Notes: generated by a model not told the origin, from the letters alone. 64,000 nucleotides of DNA from Diploptera punctata (GCA_030220185.1 JASPKZ010007555.1:62001-126000), one strand, 5' to 3'. Positions 10,942 through 20,894 are shown, counted from the stretch's first letter. Numbers and translations are program-made.

Positions 10942-11093
10942 GAGTGGAAATGTTTCATCAGATCTTAGAAGAAGCCCAAGCCGGTGATCAGCTGGGTGCA
11001 TTAGTACGAGGTGTGAAGCGAGATGATGTTAGGCGAGGGATGGTGATGTGTAAACCAGGCTCAATCAAAGCTCAAGACCATGTTGAGGCTCAG
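10942..11093 (+). CDS. TUFM: Mitochondrial elongation factor Tu, domain 2/3 exon followed by a GC donor
   Basis: Reads [20 protein letters not shown], then [20 protein letters not shown] and [10 protein letters not shown], the EF-Tu segment that closes domain 2 and starts domain 3. The acceptor is ttgcatgcag. The 3' boundary is fixed by protein continuity: AQ must be followed by [10 protein letters not shown], which begins the next exon. That puts the splice at CAG|GCAAGT, a GC rather than GT donor with an otherwise ideal consensus. The nearest GT, four bases on, would shift the frame. An in-frame read-through runs to a stop near 11160 and is not coding. Confidence 0.94.
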
Positions 11094-11127
11094 GCAAGTA
11101 TCACAATATCAGGTTCTCATATTCCCA

Positions 11128-11290
11128 TAATGTTAAAAGTCTTACAAGGTAACATCACCTAGAAGCACTCGCCACTGAAGATGTCCTCTGCAGTTGAGGG
11201 AGAAACGTCTGGAAGAAACACCAGTTATAGACCATGGCCACATAGCCTGGAATCTTTTAACATTGTGATTACCGGCCGTGAAAGCCTGCA
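11128..11290 (+). mobile_element. 163-bp hammerhead element with 14-bp target duplication
   Basis: ttctcatattccca at 11114-11127 and 11291-11304. Short inverted repeats aatgttaaaag and cttttaacatt lie near the ends. It carries an intact hammerhead at 11172-11212 and the end ccggccgtgaaagcct also seen in the 4616 element. It sits only 35 bases after the GC donor of the third visible TUFM intron. Confidence 0.8.
11172..11212 (+). ncRNA. Hammerhead ribozyme, canonical core
   Basis: Stem I CCA/UGG, core CUGAAGA, stem II UCCUC/GAGGGA with one bulged G, GAAA, stem III CG, cleavage site UC. All invariant core bases are present. Confidence 0.75.
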
Positions 11291-11431
11291 TTCTCATATT
11301 CCCAGTTTTGAGGATTGAGTTTTCAATGGCTTATTTCAGGCTATGGATATTAAATATAAGTTATTCGACTCCACCTTTCATGACACAAGTATATATTGTA
11401 TTATAGGGATAAGTACACGAAAGCCAGAATT

Positions 11432-11572
11432 AAATTTGAGTTGTATTTAACTCACCTCATATTTTTTGATTATTTAAAAATCAAGAAATATGAGGTGAGT
11501 CAAAATACAACTCAAATTTAATCAAAATAAACCTCATAGTGTTATTTCCTACCTACATAATTTAAAAAAAAA
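11432..11572 (+). mobile_element. Short palindromic PLE-type element without ribozyme, 8-bp target duplication
   Basis: ccagaatt at 11424-11431 and 11573-11580. Arms aaatttgagttgtatttaac and complement enclose cctcat/atgagg and a short loop with no hammerhead core. The 3' tail acctcatagtgttatttcc then tacctacata is the family hallmark. Confidence 0.8.
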
Positions 11573-11580
11573 CCAGAATT

Positions 11581-12329
11581 GTTAGGATCAAGGTTGCAAG
11601 AATGTAATTACTGCAATCAGACATGAAAATTACTAAGTTTAGACAAAGGAAATTCAATTGTCTTCCCAATTTTGCAAATAACGGTGTGATGACATTCTGC
11701 AATGATTTTCATGGCATAATGAATGTTTTAAACACGAGCCACAGGAAAGAAGATTTTGTTAAAATGCCTCAAAATACGTTCTGAAGGAAATATTCCTCCA
11801 CAATGGGAACATAGGCTTTTGACCCAATTGACTAAAAGTCATGACAGCAGTTGATGATGGGAGTGATGGCTCTCAATACCGTGGTCCTGTGTTAAAGAAC
11901 ATAGATATATAAGGTAACAATAGCCAAGATTCGTGTTGACTTTTATTGATGAAAAGTTGTATTATTTAACTTTTGAAAATGTTTGTCTTGATATTGGATA
12001 TGCAACAAGAATACATCAAATATTGATATTTTCCGTGAGATATTTATGATAGAAATTTTCATTGTAAAGTTTCAGCCTCAAAATAAGTGAAACATGAGAG
12101 GAAGAATGTAGTGAATGAAAAATTGGTTGCCAGCTCTGCTGCCACTTCTACACATCAAACTGTCTTATGAAACAATTTGTAAAGGCCATAAATTTATCTG
12201 GACTAGGTTTATGTGCCTTTAAAAAATTCCTCGTCTTTCTATAGGAATAATAAATGAGTGCATGTTTGTAGATCTCCATATTAAATAATTTCAGAAGATG
12301 TTTTTATTATTAATTTCATACATCTCCAT
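11581..12329. other. TUFM intron, nothing recognised
   Basis: AT-rich, without long frames or repeats shared with the window. Confidence 0.4.
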
Positions 12330-12655
12330 CCATCCATAGTAATTCTGCCTGAAGGCAGGTCCTTCACTGCAATCATAGCATTTTGATGCTATACTTGCAG
12401 CTTCACTAGGGAATTGTAGGATTGGTAGCTTCCCGTTGCTTTCCACACCGGTGAAGGATGGTGGTGATGATAATGATAAGGATGATGATGATGATGGCCA
12501 TATAATTACGGGGACCGTTTGGGCCTTAAAGTTTTCCTGACATTTGTCTTACAGGTGAGGAAAAACCTCACCCAGAAAAAACTGCCCCGACTGGGGATCG
12601 AACCCGGGCCCGCTGTGTGACAAGGCAGCACGCTACCTCGAGACCACAGCGGTGG
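12330..12655 (-). repeat. SINE family S2
   Basis: The minus strand starts with a tRNA-like head (gtggtctcgaggtagcgtgc, B box gggttcgatcc) and reads into tcagggcagttttttctggg and a body ending ctgccttcaggcagaatta. It matches the plus-strand copy at 26588 over almost its full length. Confidence 0.85.
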
Positions 12656-13030
12656 ACTCATACATCTCAATGATGGATAAATCACATTTGAAGACAAAAA
12701 TTATATCATTGAGATGTATGAAATTAATAATAAAAACATCGAGAAAAAAAAAGCCGTACTGGCATTTAATGTATAATTCCCATATATGTCTTCTTGATAA
12801 AGGAGCCACCATTTGCAAAGATAGAAGCAAAGGCTTCATAGCATTTGGTGGGCGGAAATTACAATGTATATAGAGAAAAATTTGCGTTTAGATCGGTACT
12901 TGCTTAGGTAGCTCAGATGGTAGAGCACTTGTTCTAGAGAACCAAGGGTCCCGGGTTTAAGTCCCGGTCTGAGCGTATAATTTTTCTCTTCAAATGTAAT
13001 TTCAGAACAACTCAGATTTACTCCAAAAAA
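12656..13030 (+). repeat. tRNA-derived repeat unit, plus orientation (head 12902-12974)
   Basis: The 73-base head has cloverleaf-like order: A box tagctcagatgg, B box gggtttaagtccc, acceptor gcttagg/tctgagc. It is preceded by the shared body (gccaccatttgcaaagatag, gagaaaaatttgcg). The anticodon arm does not form a normal 7-base loop, so this is a repeat and not a working tRNA gene. Confidence 0.75.
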
Positions 13031-13245
13031 AACATGACCTTATTTCAAGGATGCAACAGAATACTTTCTGGGAATAGTTAACAATTAGAAAGAATTAGTT
13101 CAACAAATGATAAAAACATATAGGAATTTAGGATAACACATATCTCTATTATTTCATTATTGTTACATCTTATCCGGGACCATTTCTGAACAGGCACTGC
13201 ATACAATGCAATATAAAAAGATTATTCTTGGCAACTATGTAGATA
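13031..13245. other. TUFM intron, nothing recognised
   Basis: AT-rich linker between two tRNA-type repeat regions. Confidence 0.4.
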
Positions 13246-14738
13246 GGAAATAACACTATGAGGTTTTTTAATATTGACGATTTTTATTATTAATTTAACA
13301 CTTCTCATAGAAGGATAAATTATATTAAAGAGAAAAATTTTCGCCTAGACCGGGACTCGAACCCGGGACCCTTGGCTTTCCGGGCCAAGTGCTCTACCAA
13401 CTGAGCTACCTAGGCGAGTTACGATCTAGACGCAAATTTTTCTCTTATGTACGTTGTAATTCCCTCGCGCCAAATGCTTGAAACCATAGCTTCTATCTTT
13501 GCAAATGGCGGCTTCTTAGTTAAGAAGACATTTATTGGGAATTTAACACTACTTTATAGCCAGTAGGGCTTCTATTGGCGATTTTTATTATTAATTTAAC
13601 ACTTCTCATAGAAGGATAAATTATATTTGAAGAGAAAAATTTTCGCCTAGCCCGGGACTCGAACCCAGGACCCTTGGCTTTCCGGGCCAAGTGCTCTACC
13701 AACTGAGCTACCGAGGCGAGTTACGATCTAGACGCAAATTTTTCTCTTATGTACATTGTAATTCCCTCGTGCCAAATGCTTGAAACCATAGCTTCTATCT
13801 TTGCAAATGGCGGCTTCTTAGTTAAGAAGACATTTATTGGGAATTTAACACTACTTTATAGCCAGTAGGGCTTCTATTGACGATTTTTATTATTAATTTA
13901 ACACTTCTCATAGAAGGATAAATTATATTTGAAGAGAAAAATTTTCGCCTAGACCGGGACTCGAACCTGGGACCCTTGGCTTTCCGGGCCAAGTGCTCTA
14001 CCAACTGAGCTACCGAGGCGAGTTACGATCTAGGCGCAAGTTTTTCTCTTATGTACGTTGTAATTCGCTCGCGCCAAATGCTTGAAACCATAGCTTCTAT
14101 CTTTGCAAATGGCGGCTTCTTAGTTAAGAAGACATTTATTGGGAATTTAACACTACTTTATAGCCAGTAGGGCTTCTATTGACGATTTTTATTATTAATT
14201 TAACACTTCTCATAGAAGGATAAATTATATTTGAAGAGAAAAATTTTCGCCTAGCCCGGGACTCGAACCCGGGACCCTTGGCTTTCCGGGCCAAGTGCTC
14301 TACCAACTGAGCTACCGAGGCGAGTTACGATCTAGACGCAAATTTTTCTCTTATGTACATTGTAATTCCCTCGTGCCAAATGCTTGAAACCATAGCTTCT
14401 ATCTTTGCAAATGGCGGCTTCTTAGTTAAGAAGACATTTATTGGGAATTTAACACTACTTTATAGCCAGTAGGGCTTCTATTGACGATTTTTATTATTAA
14501 TTTAACACTTCTCATAGAAGGATAAATTATATTTGAAGAGAAAAATTTTCGCCTAGACCGGGACTCGAACCTGGGACCCTTGGCTTTCCGGGCCAAGTGC
14601 TCTACCAACTGAGCTACCGAGGCGAGTTACGATCTAGGCGCAAGTTTTTCTCTTATGTACGTTGTAATTCGCTCGCGCCAAATGCGTCCCGGGTTCGAGT
14701 CCCGGTCTAGGCGAAAATTTTTCTCTTCAAATATAAAT
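13246..14738 (-). repeat. Tandem array of five 302-bp tRNA-derived units
   Basis: tRNA-like heads on the minus strand start at 13343, 13645, 13947, 14249 and 14551, a spacing of exactly 302 each time. Each head is 73 bases with A box tagctcagttgg and B box ggttcgagtcc, flanked by the inverted pair agagaaaaatttt and aatttttctct. Units 2 and 4 share one set of variants (cctagcccggg, ctcgtgcc) and units 3 and 5 another (acctggg, taggcgcaag, ctcgcgcc), so a 604-bp dimer was duplicated. The array ends in a partial head in plus orientation at 14686-14722. The left edge shows family motif ggaaataacactatgaggtt at 13253. Confidence 0.9.
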
Positions 14739-14960
14739 ATTTTTTAATATTGTTTATTTTTTATTTCACTCACCTCATACTTCATAACTCCTCGCAAACC
14801 CAGGGTTTCGTCACATCTTTTGTGACATTCTCAATGCTGTGTCACGTTCACAACTGACGTCCGACCCTGGGTTTGCGAGGAGTTATGAAGTATGAGGTGA
14901 GTGAAATAAAAAATAAACAATATAACTATGCAGTGTTGGAACATTAACCTTTACAGGGCT
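14739..14960 (-). mobile_element. Hammerhead palindrome adjoining the tRNA array
   Basis: Arms ttatttttatttcactcacc... and complement (about 14745-14806 and 14866-14922), near-identical to the element at 17520. The right end, ttatttcctagttgcc, is a decayed form of the family tail. No clean target duplication. Confidence 0.7.
14794..14837 (-). ncRNA. Hammerhead ribozyme-like core with U3/A8
   Basis: Stem I GCA/UGC, core UUGAGAA, stem II GUCACA/UGUGAC, GAAA, stem III CCC-U-GGG, cleavage site UU. Only positions 3 and 8 of the core depart from consensus, and together they could still pair as U-A. Confidence 0.6.
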
Positions 14961-15104
14961 TATTTCCTAGTTGCCATATATAAGATGGTTCATGACTTTT
15001 GGGTTTCACATTTTAAAAAAAATAGTCTTATATCCGAGTAAATACAGTTTGTGTGTGTGTATATATAAAAACACACACATATTATATTTGAAGAGAAAAA
15101 TATA

Positions 15105-15308
15105 CTATATTATGTAGTAGGGAATAACACTATGAGGTTTGTTTTAATTAATTTTAACTTGTTTTTTGACTCACCTCATATTTCTTGACTTCCATGCAAA
15201 CCCAGAGTTTTGTCACTGCATTGAGAATGTCACAAATGCAGTGACAGAACCCTGGGTTTGCATGGAAGTCAAGAAATATGAGGTGAGTCAAAAAAGACTC
15301 GTAATTAA
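15105..15308 (+). mobile_element. Hammerhead-type palindrome inserted in a tRNA repeat, 11-bp target duplication
   Basis: agaaaaatata at 15094-15104 and 15309-15319. Left tail gggaataacactatgaggtt, then arms ttgactcacctcatatttct and complement. The core reads UUGAGAA with stem II GUCAC/GUGAC, but AGAA replaces GAAA, so it is probably inactive. It split a tRNA-derived repeat whose degraded head follows at 15321-15393. Confidence 0.8.
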
Positions 15309-15320
15309 AGAAAAATATAT

Positions 15321-15393
15321 GCCTAAGACTGGGTTTTGAATCCAAGATCTCTGATTTTATATACCAGCACTCTGCCACTGGACTATATGGGTA
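15321..15393 (-). repeat. Degraded tRNA-derived head
   Basis: The minus strand keeps a weak B box (GGATTCAAAACCC) and an acceptor-like pair. It is more diverged than the units of the 13.2-14.7 kb array. Confidence 0.5.
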
Positions 15394-15698
15394 TCTCAAT
15401 ATAAACAGAAATTGTTCTCTCTCTTATACAATCCCCATGCCAAAGGCAATGAACCTTTGTTCCACATGCCATCTGGCAGCTTCTTTTCACTGTAATACTA
15501 CTTTATTTTTTATCTTTTTATTTTAAATTTATCACTTTTTACTGAATGACAAATTATATTTAAAGAGAAAAATTTCTCATTCAGTGAGAAGTGATAAATT
15601 TAAACTAAAAACATCAAAAACACACACATATCTTTAGTTAATATCTTTCCTTATGATTTCTAATGATGATGTCTTATGGTGTCTGTATATTTTTGTAG
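15394..15698. other. tRNA-repeat body and intron end
   Basis: Body of the tRNA-type repeat to about 15600, including a short inverted repeat (atttatcactttttactgaa near 15531 against ttcagtgagaagtgataaat near 15576), then plain sequence up to acceptor tttttgtag. Confidence 0.5.
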
Positions 15699-15844
15699 GT
15701 GTATATTCTGAGTAAGGAAGAAGGTGGCCGACAAAAACCTTTCACATCATATATTCAACTGCAGATGTTTTCAAGAACATGGGATGTAGCTACACAAGTT
15801 ATTATACCTGAAAAAGAAATGGTGATGCCAGGAGAAGATACTAA
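15699..15844 (+). CDS. TUFM: Mitochondrial elongation factor Tu, domain 3 exon
   Basis: Starts [20 protein letters not shown] and ends [12 protein letters not shown], the core of domain 3, which packs on tRNA and on the G domain. [11 protein letters not shown] is a strongly conserved EF-Tu signature. Acceptor tttttgtag precedes it and donor gtaagt follows, leaving two bases of a lysine codon that the last exon completes. The following intron is 15.7 kb, the longest seen in the gene, and contains the mariner, three large Penelope insertions and a degenerate tandem repeat. Confidence 0.95.
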
Positions 15845-15899
15845 GTAAGTATTGTTATTGTCTAATGTTATACTGAAGATTTTAATCAGAATTACAGTG

Positions 15900-16560
15900 G
15901 GAAGTAACACTGTGAGGTAACTACTTATTTTAGGAATTCTCACTATGAGGTATATTCTACCTTACTGTGAGGTAATTTAAAATTTATAAATTCAGTTTTT
16001 AAAAATGTTTTTACATCTCATCTCATAAAGTTCCGTGTTTTCACAATATTGGTTTCAAAGGCCTTTGCCTTCATCATCAGTCAAATGTCAACTGTTGAAA
16101 TTTTGCCATTACCACCATCTTCCGAACTGCCATCTGGTGCCGATTTTATGAGCTTGGAGATTAAATTTTGCTTGCCAGGAAATTAGGTACTTGTACAAAG
16201 GAACACTCTAGAAATGTTAAAAAAAAATGAAATTGAAAATCGACAATTGTAGCTCATAGTTTGCTAGAGAATCGCATAATTGGAAACATTTAGAGAAGCC
16301 TTTGGAATCAGTTTGGGAAAAGATATACATTTAGAAGAACAAGTATAGATTCATGAATTTTGAAGTTCCTGTCAAGCAAAATTTGATCTCCAAGTTCTAA
16401 AAATCGGTTCCAGATGGCAGTTCAGAAGATGATGGTAATGGCAAAATTTCAACAGATGGAGTGTGACTGATGATGAAGGCAAATCAGTATTGTGAAAACA
16501 CGGAACTTTATGTAGTGAGATCATAAAAACATTTTGTCCAACTGCATTTATAAATTGCTG
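15900..16560. mobile_element. Decayed inverted PLE with hammerhead remnants
   Basis: Left end gggaagtaacactgtgaggt; arms near 16010-16080 and 16440-16540. The plus strand at 16200-16400 retains scattered endonuclease codons (AFGISLGKDIHLEEQ). The hammerhead copies keep CUGAUGA and palindromic CAAUAUUG, but the cleavage position is G, so they are probably dead. Confidence 0.6.
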
Positions 16561-16599
16561 GAGATAAATTAATAAATAGAGTTTGATTTAACACCTCAC

Positions 16600-17040
16600 C
16601 TCTTGACGTTTTTATTATTCATTTCATACATCTCAATGATAGATAAATCATACTTGAAGAGAAAAATTATATGCTCAGACAGGGGCTCGAACCTTTGGCT
16701 TTCCGGGCCAATATTCTACCGACTGAGCTACCTGAGCAAGTTCCGATGTAAATGCAAATTTTTCTCTTATATACATTGTTAATTCTCGCGCACCAAATGC
16801 TATGAAAGCTTTGTTTCTATCTTTGCAAATGGCGGCTTCTTTATTAAGAAGACATCTATTTGGGAATTTTTATATTACATTATAATGCCAGTGCGTCTTC
16901 TTTTAATGTTTTTATTATTTATTTCATACATCTCAATGATGGATAAATCATATTTGAACAGAAAAATTATACGCTCGGACTTGGACTCGAACCCAGGACC
17001 TTTGGCTTTCCTGGCCAATACTCTACCGATCTGTTTCTAG
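16600..17040 (-). repeat. Two tRNA-derived repeat units
   Basis: Heads at 16673-16737 (missing about 8 bases of the T arm) and 16973-17032 (cut off inside the D arm), 300 bases apart, minus strand. Same family as the 302-bp array, in the gctcaga acceptor subtype. Confidence 0.75.
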
Positions 17041-17187
17041 CCAAGGTTGCCAATGTTGGGACAGTCCTGTTTCCATTATCTTTGAGACTTTTAGTTATAA
17101 GTATTTTCTCTGTGTACGTTACTGGCATTCCGCAGAGTGAAATGTACGATGGGATTGCCATCTTAAGGGTACACATCATAGCCCCTC

Positions 17188-17349
17188 TAACGGAAATGAG
17201 TACCAAATGCATATTGGGGACAAAGGCGGCCATCACGCAGGGCCAATAACCTGGCAGACATCTTGTGCTGATTGTCTAAAAAGATGGAAACCTCGACCTC
17301 CCACTACCCCAAGGGTCTCCCAAGCCTGTAGTGGGATCACTTTATTCCT
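17188..17349 (+). repeat. SINE family S1, 3' half only
   Basis: Starts at ctaacggaaatgagtacc and ends gtgggatcacttta. The tRNA-like head is missing. Confidence 0.75.
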
Positions 17350-17519
17350 TAATAAATCAATACTGGGAGGTTCAATACATAAAATACTTTTTTTTTTTTC
17401 AGCATGCCCCATTACCGTAGTAACATTACATGCATAACATAAATCATTAAATCAGATAACATAACATTACATAGCATCACATATTTGGTACTTTTTTTGA
17501 CATGTTTGATTAAGTTATG

Positions 17520-17745
17520 TAGTTAGAAAATAACACTATGAGGTTTTTTAATATTGTTTATTTTTTATTTCACTCACCTCATACTTCACAACTCCTAGCA
17601 AGCATACCCAGGGTTTCATCACATCCTTTGTGACACAACATGACACAGCATTGAGAATGTCACAAAGGATGTGATGAAACCCTGGGTATGCTTGCTAGGA
17701 GTTATGAAGTATGAGGTGAGTGAAATAAAAAATAAACAATGTTTT
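17520..17745 (+). mobile_element. Hammerhead palindrome element
   Basis: Left tail aaataacactatgaggtt, long arms including cactcacctcatacttcaca and complement, loop with a complete hammerhead. A close relative lies at 14739. No convincing target duplication. Confidence 0.8.
17648..17691 (+). ncRNA. Hammerhead ribozyme-like core with U3/A8
   Basis: Stem I GCA/UGC, core UUGAGAA, stem II GUCACA/UGUGAU, GAAA, stem III CCC-U-GGG, site UA. All core positions are consensus except the U3 and A8 pair. Confidence 0.65.
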
Positions 17746-17799
17746 AACTTTGAATGTTTTTTTATCTTCATTACTTGTTAATCACTCATTTTTGTACAC

Positions 17800-18130
17800 T
17801 ATTGTTTTTATATATTTATTGAAATGTCTTAAATATTTGTGTATTAGGTCTTTCTCCGTCACAGGCCATGTTCCTCCTTCTTTGCGGATTTCTTCTTTCA
17901 ACTTATTTCTATAATGCTGCTGCAATTCACATTTGTAAAGGAGATGTTCTACGTTTTGAATTGCTTTTCTACATGGACAGGTTGCATTGTTTAATATTCC
18001 AATACAATGAAGATGTGATTTATTTTATCCATGACCAGTTACCATTTCAGAAAATTCTGGAGTTATTTCGCATTTAAGTTTTAATCTGTCTCTGACTGAT
18101 GGGAAGAACTTCTTACATGTGGCTCCTTTT
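17800..18130 (-). pseudogene. C-terminal fragment of a LINE open reading frame
   Basis: The minus strand reads FPSVRDRLKLKCEITPEFSE, then SHLHCIGILNNATCPC and NVEHLLYKCELQQHYRN. The C-P-C, then H and C spacing is the zinc-binding tail found after the reverse transcriptase and RNase H in I- and jockey-type LINEs. One stop interrupts it. Confidence 0.6.
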
Positions 18131-18480
18131 ATCATAAGTAATGCCACGAGTGATTTCCAAATTATCGATAAATTCACAACTCAGGAAGTGAGGAGTGAAT
18201 TTATCTAGAGAATTTGGAAATCAAGAGTGGCATTTGTTAGGACTATTTAACGAATAAAATTAAGCTGTTTACTCACAAATCATTGTTTAACTATAGTTAT
18301 TTTAAAATATTTATATATTTAATGTAAACGGCGATGTTTGAAAACAAATCAGAAATGTGAGGTTATGTTCATTCACTGCACCTTGATCATATTATTTATT
18401 GCCAAATAAGATTGCAATATTGTAAGAGTGCACCCAAGTGGAGAAATAATGAAACACATCAAACTATATATCATAATCAA
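18131..18480 (+). repeat. Duplicated intron segment, copy 1 (no mariner)
   Basis: cataagtaatgccac through gcacccaagtggagaaat matches 18739-20325 once the mariner is removed. Includes an internal foldback (gatttccaaatta near 18149 against aatttggaaatc near 18209). The sequence at 18306-18312 is the unoccupied counterpart of the mariner site. Confidence 0.7.
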
Positions 18481-18738
18481 CATTACGGTTATTCATTTAT
18501 TTTTTAAGTAAACAACTCAGTAAAATCAAGGGATCTTTTCATTATTTGCTATATTCAATGTATTTGTTGGGGAAAATAATGCTTTGACCTGTTCAGAACA
18601 TTAAAAAGGAGGAGCTTTCTTTATCACAAAAGCAGGAGCTGATAAAGAGCGAGGTGAAACACAACTGTGATTGGTTGTAAATCAAAAATCATTGTAACGT
18701 GATTGGTCATTGACTCCCATTTGGGGCATGAGTTAAAT
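18481..18738. other. Linker between the duplicated segments, nothing recognised
   Basis: AT-rich sequence without frames. Confidence 0.4.
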
Positions 18739-18879
18739 AGTCATAAGTAATGCCACTTCGTGAGTCATGAATTTATTGATAATTTGGAAATCAACAGTGG
18801 CATTTGTTAGGACTGTTTAACGAATAAATTTAAGCTGTATACTCACAAGTCATTATTTAACTATAGTTATTTTTAAATA

Positions 18880-20184
18880 CGAGGGTCATATTGAAAGTAA
18901 TGAGCAACATTTTTTTAAACAATCATAATATTTATTTTAGACAAACCAAGTACACCATGTTATTCTACAGACCTTTGTGCTACTTTTCAACATAGTCTCC
19001 ATTACTTTGCACACATTTTGTCCAGCGTTCTACAAGCTTAAAAATTCCCTTATGATAGAAGTCCGTTCCACCTGCTCGAAGACACTGATGCACTGCTTTC
19101 CGAATATCCTCCAGCGTCTCGTAGCATTGGCCTCTCATCTGCTCCTTCACAGAACCGAAAAGATGGTAGTCGGAGGGTGCCAAATCGGGACTATAGGGAG
19201 GATGTGGAAGAGTTTCCCACCCAAATGTCCTGATCTTCTCCACAGTGCCACGAGCAGTGTGAGGACGCGCGTTATCGTGTTGCAGAATGATCTTCCTTCC
19301 AGGGCGTTTGTCGTGCAATGCACGACGGAGCTTCACAAGTGTCTGGATATAGCGGGCAGCATTTATGGTTTGTCCAGGTTCAAGAAATTCAACCAGAATG
19401 CAACCTTGCGCATCCCCAGAAGACGCTGCCCATAACTTTCCCAACAGATTGCACTGTCTTCGCTTTTTTCTTTGATGGCGAATTCAAGTGGTGCCATTCC
19501 ATACTCTGGCGTTTTTGTTTCAGGCTCGTAGCGATGAAACCAGCTTTCGTCATAATACTCGTCAAAAAATCATCACCTTCATTTCGAAATCTCTGAAGAA
19601 GGTTATGGGTGATGGTTCTCTGAAGTTTGTGGTCTTCACTCAATAAACGTGGAACCCAACGGGCACTAACTTTTCGGTAACCTAAGCTGTGAATCATTTC
19701 TTGCACTGCACTGTGACCTACTGCAAGTTTTGTAGCGATTTCATTCACTGTGATACGCCTGTCGTCTCTAATGAGCGCATCAACTCTTTCCTTGTTGCAA
19801 TCCGTGGAGGCAGAGCGTGGGTGACCGCTACGAGGCTCATCTTTGATACTCGTGTTCCCATCTTTAAAATGTTTCACCCATCTCCTAACACTGCTGGCAC
19901 CCATACAGGCATCTCCGTAAGCACATTGAAGTCTTTGTTGAATATCAACAGCAGATTGTTCCTCTTTAACAAGGAATTCAATGACAGCGCGCTGTCGAAA
20001 CGAAACATTGATGTCTGTCATTTTGGAAATACTGCGTGTGGTCACATGATAGAAGCTATGACGCCACAAAACGGTAATGTTGTGGTATAAAGTCTGTAGA
20101 TTACGATCCTGCAGTTGTTTTTGTTACATTGTTGAAATTTGAATTTTAACAATGGGTTGCTGATGACTTTCAGTATGACCCTCG
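18880..20184 (-). mobile_element. Complete mariner transposon, 1305 bp, with TA duplication
   Basis: The terminal inverted repeat cgagggtcatattgaaagt at 18880 is repeated, with one mismatch, as actttcagtatgaccctcg ending at 20184. TA flanks both ends. The length and the transposase inside fit a mariner-family element. It lies in the second copy of a duplicated intron segment (18739-20325). Confidence 0.95.
18980..20021 (-). pseudogene. Mariner transposase, frameshifted
   Basis: DDE transposase for cut-and-paste movement. From 20021: MTDINVSFRQRAVIEFLVKE, a first helix-turn-helix with GASSVRRWVKHFKDG, the GHPRS linker, then a second helix-turn-helix ending at WVPRLLS. In the catalytic region the frame slips: DESW, with the first catalytic aspartate, is in a different frame, and the reading returns to the first frame by RQSMEWHH. 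A further slip separates SVFWG from CILVEFLEPGQ. The C-terminal part is intact: LQHDNARPH and YSPDLAPSDYHLF, with 34 residues between the two aspartates, the mariner D34D signature. At least three frame changes make it inactive. Confidence 0.92.
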
Positions 20185-20393
20185 TATTTATATATTTAAT
20201 GTAAATGGCGATGTTTGAAAATAAATGAGAAATGATCGGTACGTTTCATTTGCTTCTTTTGTTCGATATTATTTATTGCCAAAATATCGCAATGTTGTAA
20301 GAATGCACCCTAGTGGAGAAATTTATAACCAACGTTATAGGTTATATTATTTTTAGTCTGGAGATCTTACCTCAATATTAATGTTGATTTGTT

Positions 20394-20435
20394 CTTGGAC
20401 ATGTTTCAAAACAATTCTGTTTTATCGTCAGCTTT
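20394..20435 (-). ncRNA. Hammerhead ribozyme core, left arm of inverted PLE
   Basis: Core CUGACGA, stem II AAAACA/UGUUUU, GAAA, palindromic stem III CAUG, site UC. Stem I is weak: only G-C next to the core is clear. Confidence 0.6.
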
Positions 20436-20894
20436 CCCAGACTGGTTTTATTTATGTTGCACAACCTGGATGTCGATGTCAGCTCCATCCTGTGGTTGGC
20501 CAAAGAACCTCCAAACAAGGTCACGCTCCATCGGAATATCAAAATTCATAACTCTGTTTCTGTTCTTCTGAATATAAATTTTTTCCCAAATAGTCAGCTC
20601 TTTTGTATTTTCTAACTGTTTTAATTATTTAGTGTCTGAATTTATATTATGTTTTTCAGACCAAACATGAGCAGCAACTGCAGATTTTTCAATTTCTCCA
20701 TTTTTAATATTTCTTATGTGTTCTTTGGTTCTAATTTTTAGCTTTCTTTTTGTTTTTCTTTTCACAACCCATGCATTCAATTTGATATATTCCTGACTTT
20801 TTATTTTTATCAGTTTTTTCATTTTTGTTGATTTTCATTAGTTTATTTAAACTGTAGTTATTTTTTGGTGCTAATTTAATATTAAACTTCTCAA

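Noticed and set aside
13343..13415. tRNA gene (and the other tRNA-like heads, 16 or more copies)
   Set aside because: A and B boxes and acceptor pairing look good, but the anticodon arm gives a nine-base loop or a seven-base loop without U33, and the copies lie in repeat units with constant flanks. They are tRNA-derived repeats.
13246..14738. CRISPR-like or satellite-only array
   Set aside because: The 302-bp period with tRNA heads inside and eukaryotic introns around excludes CRISPR.
18977..19435. Plus-strand frames over the mariner (18977-19435, 19318-19596, 19689-20090)
   Set aside because: They are antisense shadows of the transposase, which shows mariner motifs on the minus strand.
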